Positions 25,199-34,301 of a DNA stretch of 64,000 nucleotides are shown here, one piece after another (position 1 is the first letter of the stretch; each line of letters starts with the position of its first letter). The stretch spans positions 431,983,529 to 432,047,528 of the forward strand of contig NC_058522.1 of assembly GCF_904849725.1 (NCBI RefSeq), in the 5' to 3' direction. Source of the stretch: Hordeum vulgare subsp. vulgare. Its lineage: Eukaryota; Streptophyta; Magnoliopsida; Poales; Poaceae. The position numbers and the translations under genes are program-made. Under the pieces are notes generated by a model that saw only the letters and a list, made by a program, of their open reading frames with translations, ran no database searches and had not been told where the DNA came from.

Positions 25199-26728
25199 TG
25201 CTACAGCGACAGAAATCTTCTGCCGTCTCTTGAGCTTGCGTTGGTTTTTCCCTTGAAGAGGAAAGGGCGATGCAGCACAGGAGCAGTAAGTATTTCCCTC
25301 AGTTTGAGGACCAAGGTATCAATCCAGTAGGAGAATCGCGTCAAGTCCAGAGTACGTCCACAAACACAAAAGAGCTTGCACCCAACGCTATAAAGGGGTT
25401 GTCAATCCCTTCAAGATTGATTGCAAAGTGAGAAGTGAAGGCAGAAAGTGCAACGAAGTAAAAGTGTAAGGATGAAAACATGGTGTGAACTAGACCCGGG
25501 GGCCATAGTGTTCACTAGAGGCTTCTCTCAAAATAGCAAATATTACGGTGGGTGAACAAATTACTGTCGAGCAATTGATAGAACCGTGCAAAGTCATAAC
25601 GATATCTAAGGCAATGATCATACATATAGGCATCACGTCCGAGACAAGTACACCGATACTTTCTGCATCTACTACTATTACTCCACACATCGACCGCTAT
25701 CCAGCATGCATCTAGTGTATTGAGTTCATGACGAAAAGAGTAATGCATTAACCAAGATGAAATGATGTAGAGGGATAAACTCAAACCAATGATGAAAACC
25801 CCATCTTTTTACCCTTGATGGCAACAACATGATGCGTGCCTCGCTACCCCTTCTGTCGCTGGGTGAGGTCACCGCACGGTATGAACCCAAAACCAAGCAC
25901 TTCTCCCATTGCAAGAATCATAGATCAAGTTGGCCAAACAAAACCCACAACTCGAAGAGAATTACAAGTATATGAAATCATGCATATAAGAGATCAAAAG
26001 AAACTCAAATAAGATTCATAGATAATCTGATCATAAATCCACAATTCATCGGATCTCGACGAACACACCGCAAAAGAAGATTACATTGGATAGATCTCCA
26101 TGAAGATCATGGAGAACTTTGTATTGAAGATCCAAGAGAGAGAAGAAGCCATCTAGCTACTAGCTATGGACCCGTAGGTATATGGTGAACTACTCACGCA
26201 TCATCGGAGAGGTCATGGTGTTGATGAAGAAGCCCTCCGTGTCTGAATCCCCCCTCCGGCAGGGCACCAGAACGTGCCCCAGATGGAATCTTCCGGAGAC
26301 AGAAGCTTGCGGCGACGAAAAAGTATTTTCGTGGATCTCCTAATTTTTTCTGGGATTTTAGGGAATATATAGGTGAAGGAGCTAGGGCAGAGGAGGCCTA
26401 GGGAGCCCACAAGCCTGGGAGGCGCGGGACCCCCTAGCCGCGCCATGAGGGCTTGTGGGGTCCCTGGTGACCCCCTGCCTTGGTTCTCAAGTCTCCCGAT
26501 CGTCTTCTGTTTCGGAAAAAATCTTTTCGGAAGTTTTATTCCGTCTGGACTCCATTTAAAATCCTCCTCTGAAAAGGTTCAAAACATAGAAAAAATAGGA
26601 ATTGGCACTTGGCACTGAGTTAATAAGTTAGTCCCAAAAAAGATATAAAAGGCATACAAAACATCCAAAGTTTGACAAGATAATAGCATGAAACCATCAA
26701 AAATTATAGATACGTTGGAGACGTATCA
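25199..26728 (-). repeat. 3' LTR of A2
   Basis: 1530 bp. Read on the minus strand it begins TGATACGTCTCCAACGTATC. The TATA box is at 26364-26371 (minus). Confidence 0.93.
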
Positions 26729-28411
26729 AGCATCCCCAAGCTTAACTCCTGCTCGTCCTCGAGCAGGGAAGTGATAAAGACTAAATTTTTGATGTGGAAT
26801 GCTACCTAGCATAGTTGTCCTTTGTAACTTCTTTCATGTGACATGGATGTTCAGATCCGTAAGATTCAAAACAATAGTTTGCTGTTGACATGAAAACAAT
26901 AATACTTCAAGCAAACTAGCAAGGTAATCATGAACTTTCGAAATAACAAGGCCAAAGAAAGTTATCCCTACAAAATCATATAGTCTGGCTATGCTCCATC
27001 ATCCCCACACAACTAATCTAAATCATGCACAACCCCGGTATTGGCCAAGTAATTGTTTTCGCACTCTTACTTTCTCAAACCTTTTCAACTATCACGCAAT
27101 ACATGAGCGTGAGCCATGGATATAGCACTATAGATGGAATAGAGTGTGGTGGTGGTTGTGAAACAAAAAAGGAGGAGATGGTCACATTGACTCGGCGTAT
27201 TAAAGGGCTATGGACATGCCCATTAATAGATATCAATGTGAATGAGTAGGGATTGCTATACAAAGGATGCACTAGAGCTATAAGTATGTGAAAGCTCAAA
27301 AGAAGAACTAGTGGGTGTGCATCCAACTTGCTTGATCACGAAGACCTAGGGCAATTTGAGGAAGCCCATCATTGGAATATACAAGCCAAGTTATATAATG
27401 AAAATTCCCACTAGCATATGGTGGTGACGAAACGAGAGGCTCTCAATCATGAAGAACTTGGTGCTTTTATGAAGCACAAGCGTGGAAAAAGAAAGTAGCA
27501 TTGTCCGTTCTCTCTTTTTATCTCTCTTTTTTTGGGCTCTTTCGCCTCTTTTCAAAAAAAATTGGTGGGCATCTTTGGCCTCTTTTTTTTTATTTCCTCA
27601 CATGGGACAATGCTCTAATAATGATGATCATCACACTTTTATTTACTCACAACTCAATACTTAGAGCAATGATGACTCTATATGAAATGCCTCCGGCAGT
27701 GTACCGGGATGTGCAACAATCTAGCTTGGTGTATGACGTTGAAACATCTCGCTAGCTATCTTAGATCATGCAATGGCAATATGAGAGTGACGGCACAAGT
27801 CATGAGATGGAACGGTGGGAGTTGCATGGCAATATATCTCGAAATGGCTATGAAAATGCCATAGTAGGTAGGTATGGTTGCTGTTTTAAGGAAGGCATAT
27901 GGTGGGTTTGTGCACCGGCGAAAATTGCGCGGTACTAGAGAGTCTAGCAATGGTGGAAGGTGAAAGTGCATCTATACCATGGACTCACATTAGTCATGAA
28001 GAACTCACATACTTTTTGCGAAAGTTTTTATTAGTAATCGAAACAAAGTGCTAAACACATACTCCTAGGGGAAGGGTTGGTAGGTGTTAACCATCGCGCG
28101 ATCCCGACCTCAACACAAAGGATGACAATCAATAGATCAATTATGCTCCAACTTCCTAACATAGCGGTTCACCATACGTGCATGTTACGGGAATCACTAA
28201 CTTCAACACAAGTATTTCTAGATTCACAACACCCTACTAACACAACTCTTAGTATTACCAAATCCACGTCTCAAAACTAATTGAGAGGAATCAAACTTCT
28301 CATTCTACTCAATGCACATGAAGATGGAAGTTTTTCTATCCTATTTGGGTACCTATCACCTTTGGGACTACTTTCATAGCACAAGCCAACTACCAAGTTA
28401 CGCACCGTCGT
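26729..28411 (-). other. 3' spacer and polypurine tract of A2
   Basis: The polypurine tract AAGCTTGGGGATGCT (minus strand, 26729-26743) abuts the 3' LTR. The rest is non-coding and matches 1-1349 of A1 in reverse. Open frames here are not conserved as protein between the two copies. Confidence 0.75.
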
Positions 28412-28478
28412 GCTCTAAAAGATCTAAGTGAAGCACATAGAGCAAAATTATCTAGCTCAAAAGATATAAGTGAAGCAC
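28412..28478 (-). repeat. Pair of ATAAGTGAAG repeats in A2
   Basis: GCTCTAAAAGATCTAAGTG and GCTCAAAAGATATAAGTG, each followed by AAGCAC, start 43 bases apart (28412 and 28455). Equivalent pairs occur in P, M and N at the same place relative to the hairpin pair. Confidence 0.7.
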
Positions 28479-28663
28479 GATGAGCATTCTAGCAAAATCA
28501 CGATGAGTGCATGTCTCTCTCAAAAGGTGTGCAGAAAGGATGATTATGACACAACAAAAATAAAATACTTCTACGATACAAGACGCTCCAAGCAAAGCAC
28601 ATATCATGTGGTGAATAAAAATATAGCTCCAAGTAATGTTACCGATGGATTGAAGACGAAAGA

Positions 28664-28746
28664 GGGGATGCCTTCCCGGGGCATCCCCAAGCTTAGGCTT
28701 TTTGGTGTCCTTGAATTTGGCTTGGGATGCCTTGGGCATCCCCAAG
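28664..28746 (-). other. Tandem hairpin pair of A2
   Basis: First hairpin 28664-28688: GGGGATGCC, loop, GGCATCCCC, a perfect 9-base stem. Second hairpin 28721-28746: CTTGGGATGCC pairs with GGCATCCCCAAG around a bulged C. They start 57 bases apart. Each is flanked by the AAGCTT of the polypurine motif. Confidence 0.75.
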
Positions 28747-29335
28747 CTTGAGCTCTTTCCACTCTTTATCACTTTGCCATGAGAACATCACCCAAAACTT
28801 GAAAACTTCACAACACAAAACTTAAACAGAAACTCATGATATCATTAGCACAAGAAAACAAACTACCACCTCCTTAGGTACTGTAGAAATCTTGATTTCT
28901 ATTTATATTGGTGTTAGATTACTGTATTCTCACTTTTCCATGGCTAGTACCCCCCGATACTATCCATAGTTTCATCAAAACAAGCAACCAACTCAACAAA
29001 AACAGAATCTGTCAAAAACAGACCAGTGTGAAGCAAGTTGTATACTTCGTATACTTCTGGTACCTCAAGAATTCTGCAAACATTACGACTGCCTGGGAAA
29101 AAGGCATATCAACCAGCAGCAAAAAGAATCAACTCAAAAGCTCTTTTTGAATAAAAATGAAAAATAATCTCGTGAGCGAAATGGTTCTATCTTTTTCCAG
29201 CAGGATCAAACAACCATCACCAAGACTAGTCATAAAGGTTTTGCTTGGCTCAAACACAAAAAGAAACACAAAAGACACTATCATAACAGAATTATGATAG
29301 TGTGGACGAAAAAAACAGAAAGAAAAAGATAAATT

Positions 29336-29391
29336 CATTGGGTTGCCTCCCAACAAGCGATATTGTTTAACGCCCTTAGCTAGGCATTGAT
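29336..29391 (-). other. Conserved post-ORF hairpin block of A2
   Basis: The block runs GCTAAGGGCG, then an ACAATA-type stretch, then TTGTTGGGAGGCAACCCAAT on the minus strand, just after the ORF stop at 29405. TTGGG and CCCAA pair around AGGCAA. The same block follows the ORFs of P, M and N. Confidence 0.75.
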
Positions 29392-29404
29392 AATTCAATG
29401 ATGC

Positions 29405-30154
29405 TCACACAAAAGACAAGAATTGATGCACAACAAGAGCATCATAAAGCACGTGAAAATCACATCTAAGTCTAACATACTTCCTATGCATAGGCACTTT
29501 ATAGGAAAACAAATTGGCAAGACAACCAATAGTTACCAAATGCAAGGAAGAAGAAAGAGACAATAGCAATCTCAACATAACGAGAGGTGATTTGGTAACA
29601 TGAAAGTTTCTACCACAATATTTTCCTCTCTCATAGCAATTACATGGGGGATCATAATCAAATTCAACAATATAGCTATCATAAAGGATATTCTTTTCAT
29701 GATCCACATGCATGCAAAGTTGACGCTCTTCAAAAATAGTGGGATTATCATCAACTAAAGTCATGACTTCTCCAATCCCACTTTCAATATTATTGCAAAT
29801 ATCATAATCATCATGAGGCTTAAACAAATTTTCAAGATCATAAGAAATATTGTCACCCCAATCACGATCATTGCAACAAGTAGTGGACATAGCAAAACTA
29901 GCATCCCCAAGCTTAGGGTTTTGCATATTTTTAGCATGATTGTCACTAATAGGATTTATAGTGAAACCATTGCAATCATGCTTTTCATTCAAGGAGCCCT
30001 CATGAATCACTTCATAAATTTCTTCATCACGATTTTCAGATTCACGCATCTCCAGCAAAACTCCATAAAGAAAGTCAAGTGCACTCAACTCACTAGCAAT
30101 TGGATCAACATAATTGGATCTCTTAAATAGATTAGCAAGTGGATGAGGATCCAT
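29405..30154 (-). CDS. Single ORF of A2, function unknown (249 aa)
   Basis: An uninterrupted 249-codon frame starting MDPHPLANLFKRSNYVDPIA. It is acidic in the first half (ESENRDEEIYEVIHEG) and contains NPKLGDAS near residue 80, then HVDHEKNILYDSYIVEFDY and a hydrophobic stretch with YKVPMHRKYVRLRCD near the end. It shares this architecture and the KLGDA, VDHEKN and YIVEF motifs with the ORF of N (52649-53254), though the rest has diverged. There are no zinc knuckles, protease or polymerase motifs. It may be a reduced gag-like protein. The ORF lies between the primer sites and the conserved hairpin block. Confidence 0.65.
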   Translation of the reverse strand: MDPHPLANLFKRSNYVDPIASELSALDFLYGVLLEMRESENRDEEIYEVIHEGSLNEKHDCNGFTINPISDNHAKNMQNPKLGDASFAMSTTCCNDRDWGDNISYDLENLFKPHDDYDICNNIESGIGEVMTLVDDNPTIFEERQLCMHVDHEKNILYDSYIVEFDYDPPCNCYERGKYCGRNFHVTKSPLVMLRLLLSLSSSLHLVTIGCLANLFSYKVPMHRKYVRLRCDFHVLYDALVVHQFLSFV

Positions 30155-30486
30155 ATCAATAGATTTTCAGCAAGCGAAGATGCAAGCATATTGAAGGCAC
30201 ATAGCACACAAGCAAAGGAAAGGCAAGCGAAAGAAAAGGGCGAACGAAAAAGGAAAACGAAAAAGGCAAACGAAGGAAAGGGCAATTTTTTGTAAATTTT
30301 TGTTTTTCAGAAGTGGGGGACAGGAAAACGAGAGGCAAAAAAGTAAATGCAAGAGATGAGTTTGTGACACTTACTTGGATGAGTTCTTGACTTGATTCTT
30401 CCCCGGCAACGGCGCCAGAAATTGGCACGTTGACGGGAGACTATTCTTGACGTGATCCTCCCTGGCAACGGCGCAAGCAATTCTTC
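30155..30486 (-). other. 5' leader of A2 with two primer-binding sites
   Basis: On the minus strand the LTR-proximal site TTGCGCCGTTGCCAGGGA (30459-30476) lies 10 bases inside the LTR end. A second site TGGCGCCGTTGCCGGGGA (30400-30417) lies 59 bases further in and fits the usual Triticeae Gypsy consensus exactly, whereas the proximal site has two changes. Between them lies CGTTGACGGGA, also present between the two sites of N. A purine-rich stretch with GAAAGG and AAGGAA-type repeats follows at 30180-30300. Confidence 0.75.
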
Positions 30487-32003
30487 TACTACGGCGACAG
30501 AAATCTTCTGTCGTCTCTTGAGCTTGCGTTGGTTTTTCCCTTGAAGAGGAAAGGGCGATGCAGCACAGGAGCAGTAAGTATTTCCCTCAGTTTGAGAACC
30601 AAGGTATCAATCCAGTAGGAGAATCGCGTCAAGTCCAAAGTACCTACACAAACACAAAAGAGCTTGCACCCAACGCTACAAAGGGGTTGTCAATCCCTTC
30701 AAGATTGACTGCAAAGTGAGAACTGAAGGCAGAAAGTGCAACGAAGTAAAAGTGTAAGGCTGGAAATATGGTGTGAAGTAGACCCGGGGGCCATGGAGGC
30801 TTCTCTCAAAATAGCAAATATTACGGTGGGTGAACAAATTAATGTCGAGCAATTGATAGAACCGCGCAAAGTCATGACGATATCTAAGGCAATGGTCATA
30901 CATATAGGCATCACGTCCGAGACAAGTAGACCGATACTTTCTGCATCTACTACTATTACTCCACACATCGACCTCTATCCAGCATGCATCTAATGTATTA
31001 AGTTCATGACGAACAGAGTAACGCCTTAAGCAAGATGACATGATGTAGAGGGATAAACTCAAACCAATGATGAAAACCCCATCTTTTTACCCTTGATGGC
31101 AACAACATGATGCGTGCCTCGCTAGCCCTTCTGTCACTGGGTGAGGTCACCGCACGGTATGAACCCAAAACCAAGCACTTCTCCCATTGCAGGAATCATA
31201 GATCAAGTTGGCCAAACAAACCTACAAGTCGAAGAGAATTACAACGATATGAAATCATGCATATAAGAGATCAGAAGAAACTCAAATAAGATTCATAGAT
31301 AATCTGATCATAAATCCACAATTCTTCAGATCTCGACAAACACACCGCAAAAGAAGATTACATCGGATAGATCTCCGTGAAGATCAAGGAGAACTTTGTA
31401 TTGAAGATCCAAGAGAGAGAAGAAGCCATCTAGCTACTAGCTATGGACCCGTAGGTCTATGGTGAACTACTCACGCATCATCGGAGAGGTCATGGTGTTG
31501 ATGAAGAAGCCCTCCGTATCCGAATCCCCCCTCCGGCAGGGCACCAGAACGTGCCCCAGATGGGATCTTGCGGAGAGAGAAGCTTGCGGCGGCGTAAAGT
31601 ATTTTCGTGGATCTCCTGATTTTTTCTGGGATTTTAGGGAATATATAGGCGAAGGAGCTAGGGAAGAGGAGGCCGAGGGAGCCCACAAGCCTGGGAGGCG
31701 CGACCCTCCCTAGCCGCGCCATGAGGGCTTGTGGGGTCCCTGGTGACCCTCTGCCTTGGTTCTCAAGTCTCCCGGTCGTCTTCTGTTTCGGAAAAATCTT
31801 TTCAGAAGTTTTATTCCATTTGGACTCCGTTTAAAATCCTCCTCTGAAAAGGGTCAAAAACACGGAAAAACAGGAACTGGCACTTGGCACTGAGTTAATA
31901 AGTTAGTCCCAAAAAAGATATAAAAGGAATACAAAACATCCAAGGTTTGACAAGATAATAGCATGAAACCATCAAAAATTATAGATACGTTGGAGACGTA
32001 TCA
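30487..32003 (-). repeat. 5' LTR of A2
   Basis: 1517 bp, aligned with 25199-26728. The TATA box is at 31640-31647 (minus). The outer end CGTATCA is followed by the target duplication AGATG. Confidence 0.93.
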
Positions 32004-32008
32004 AGATG

Positions 32009-32350
32009 CCATTAGGGAAAACTATGGCCCCTGGGTCTATTCACCATATATTTACAAAAGCTTCAATACCTTGCTCACATTTACTTGTTTTCATTTTATT
32101 TTGCAATTTACAATTATCTACACACCTCACTCGCTTGCAAATAACAAGATCAAGGGGATTGCCAACCCTCTTGCCCGCGTTGGGTGCAAGTTGTTTGTTC
32201 TTTTGTGTGCAATCAAGGAAGATGGTTGTGGTTGATATTCCTATTGGTTCGATAAACCTTGGTTTAATAACTGAGGTAATAACTTACCCACATTGTACCA
32301 CGATAACCAATTCCTCTTCAAGGTAAACCCAATGCAGATAACAAGTATCA
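32009..32350 (+). mobile_element. 5' LTR of P, right part
   Basis: Continues the P LTR after the A2 insertion and the second AGATG. It ends ACAAGTATCA at 32350. The same LTR end is visible in Q (63943) and, reversed, in M (56242). Confidence 0.9.
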
Positions 32351-32361
32351 GAAAGGATTTC

Positions 32362-32379
32362 TGGAGCTGTTGCCGGGGA
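32362..32379 (+). promoter_or_regulatory. Primer-binding site of P
   Basis: TGGAGCTGTTGCCGGGGA, 11 bases after the LTR. It has two changes from the consensus TGGCGCCGTTGCCGGGGA. Confidence 0.75.
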
Positions 32380-32528
32380 ATATAATCACCAACTACCAAG
32401 TAACTTCACACAAATTTTAATTCACTTGTTCCCTTTTTGTTTTGCTCCTATAATTAGTTTATCTCATAAAAAATAAAAATACAAAAAATACTTATCTTTG
32501 CTTGTTACTAGTTTTCTTGTTTGAAGTC

Positions 32529-33272
32529 ATGGCTAATTCTTCCTTTGTTTGCGTTACTCCCAATAATGATGTTGTCCATTTTAAATAAAGGGGAGGAGAA
32601 AGTTTGAAAGATGCATGGTATAGGATTTTCTATGCTCAAAATAAAGCAACTAATAAACTATCCACCACCACCTTGCTTCATAATTTTTGTGTTGGTGTGA
32701 TAACTTGGTATATGTTTGTCCTTTACACCATCACCGGTGGGAACTTCTTAATGTGTCACACTTTGGATTCCTATAATGCCATTGAATATCTTTTTGGAAC
32801 ACCACCCATTATCATTAATGAAACCAATTTAACCTTGGAACATGTTATGCAAAGGCTTGATGCTATTGAAAGGAAAATGGTTACTAATAAACCAATTGAG
32901 GAGTTAGATAAAACACTGCATAACCATAGCACTCAACTTGGGTCACGTGTAGGAATGACTTTCAAAACCTTAAATGAAAAGGATACTATTATTGATGAGA
33001 GGGTAGAACAAGGTTTGAGTAGAATTGATAAAATTGAGGAGGTGATTCACAAAGGGGGTTCCGCATACACACCATCTAAAACTAATGCTAGTACCTCTCG
33101 AAACAAATGTCCCAAGTTCATATACATTCCAAAGAGCATTAGTACACCTCCTACCAAAAGAAACGAATATCTCAAAATGAATAGTGGTCACCCCAACTTT
33201 ATAAACCTGATAAAAGATACTATTCTCAAGCCTCCTCTTATTCCTATTATCCATCGTTGTGTTATTAAGTAG
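32529..33272 (+). pseudogene. Single ORF of P, gag-like, function unknown
   Basis: Starts MANSSFVCVTPNNDVVHFK, hits TAA at 32586-32588, then stays open as 247 codons in total to TAG at 33270. Recognisable parts are SLKDAWYRI, TTTLLHNFCVGVITWYMFVL, TITGGNFLMCHTLDSYNAIE, an amphipathic LEHVMQRLDAIERKM stretch and a second one with KTLNEKDTIIDERVEQGL. The M homologue has Q at the stop position, so the TAA is a mutation. The WYRI...WY...F pattern recalls retrotransposon capsid helices, so a gag origin is plausible. There is no zinc knuckle. Confidence 0.7.
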
Positions 33273-33310
33273 CTTGACGTCAAAGACGACAACACTTGAA
33301 ACTATGCAAT

Positions 33311-33366
33311 ATGCCTAGCTAGGGGCGTAAAACAATAGCACTTGTTGGGAGGCAACCCAATAGTTG
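33311..33366 (+). other. Conserved post-ORF hairpin block of P
   Basis: GCCTAGCTAGGGGCGTAA, ACAATAGCA, then CTTGTTGGGAGGCAACCCAA. The hairpin at 33342-33363 has stem TTGTTGGG/CCCAATAG (with two wobble pairs) and loop AGGCAA. It starts 38 bases after the ORF stop. Confidence 0.75.
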
Positions 33367-34301
33367 TTTTTTTATTTTTTTATTTTAATTTATGTTTGTT
33401 TGTGATAGCATGATTATTGCCTATGTAATGATTGTGTTTTAATGTATTAATTATTGTTTGTTCCAAGTAAAGCCTTTGGGATGATTTGTATGATGAGTAG
33501 AATTGATACGGTGCAAAAACAAAAACTTTGACATCCAGTGCAGAATTTCTCTGAGTTTACTGGAACGTATTTTTAAACTGAATTTTGAACAAAGTATTTC
33601 TATACAAATTCCTCAGTTCGTCCCAATTTTTCCGAATTTTTGGAGTTTTAGAAGTATAGATTCATTACAGATTACTATAGAGTGTTCTGTTTTAGTCAGA
33701 TTCTATTTTGCTTGCATAATTTGCTTGTTTTGATGATGTTATGGATTGTATCAGGGGGTATAAGCCATGGAGAATATAGAATACAGTACCTTATGCTAAA
33801 ATAAAATAATAATCAACTTACAAAAGAAGCTGAAAGTATTTGATATGTTGTTTATACTAACGGATCTGACGAAGTTTTGTTGAGTTTTGTGTGATTGAAG
33901 TTTTCAAGTTTGGGGTATTATCTCGATGTACAAAGGAACGAGGAGCACCAAAATCCTAAGATTGGGGATTCCAAAGGAACCCCAAGGTAATATTCTGGGA
34001 AGACTCGAGCATCTAAGATTGGGGATGCCCCGAAAGGCATCCCCTCTTTTGTCTCAATCCATTGGGAAGACTCGAGCATCTAAGTTTTGACTCGAGCGTC
34101 CTTTGCTTTCATTTAGTTTTAATTTCAGTTTGCCACAATCACCGTTTGATGGACAGACCTATTTGAGAGATATATGCCATCGTCATAATTTGTTAGAATA
34201 CTCTATGTGCTTCACTTATATCATTTGAGCTTAGCCGTTGCTCTAGTACTTCACTTATATCTTTTTGAGCACGGTGGCGTGTAGATTTTATAGAAAAGGA
34301 T
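33367..34301 (+). other. 3' spacer of P with hairpin pair and repeat pair; truncated
   Basis: Non-coding. The hairpin pair is detailed at 33962-34044. Inverse ATAAGTGAAG repeats (CTTCACTTATAT) at 34209-34230 and 34248-34270 start 39 bases apart. The spacer stops after GATTTTATAGAAA near 34301, where E2 reverse transcriptase begins, so the last part of P and its 3' LTR are missing. Confidence 0.7.
33962..34044 (+). other. Tandem hairpin pair of P
   Basis: First hairpin 33962-33985: TTGGGG A TTCC, loop AAA, GGAA CCCCAA, a 10-pair stem with one bulged A. Second hairpin 34021-34044: GGGGATGCC, loop CCGAAA, GGCATCCCC. The starts are 59 bases apart. The first stem has changed from the A2 version on both sides (TTCC/GGAA in place of GCC/GGC), which suggests pairing is conserved rather than sequence. 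Confidence 0.75.

Larger units (their letters stand above)
25199..32003 (-). mobile_element. Complete non-autonomous Gypsy element A2
   Basis: 6805 bp on the minus strand with two LTRs, a primer site, one ORF and a polypurine tract. A perfect target duplication AGATG at 25194-25198 and 32004-32008 shows it inserted in the P LTR. The internal 3.76 kb holds no protease, reverse transcriptase, RNase H or integrase, so it depends on another element. LTR divergence is about 4-5% by eye over 300 bases. One terminal dinucleotide is mutated (TA for TG at 30487). Confidence 0.94.

Noticed and set aside
28664..28746. MicroRNA precursor for the paired hairpins
   Set aside because: Stems are only 9-11 pairs, far shorter than plant microRNA precursors. 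A structural RNA signal fits better.
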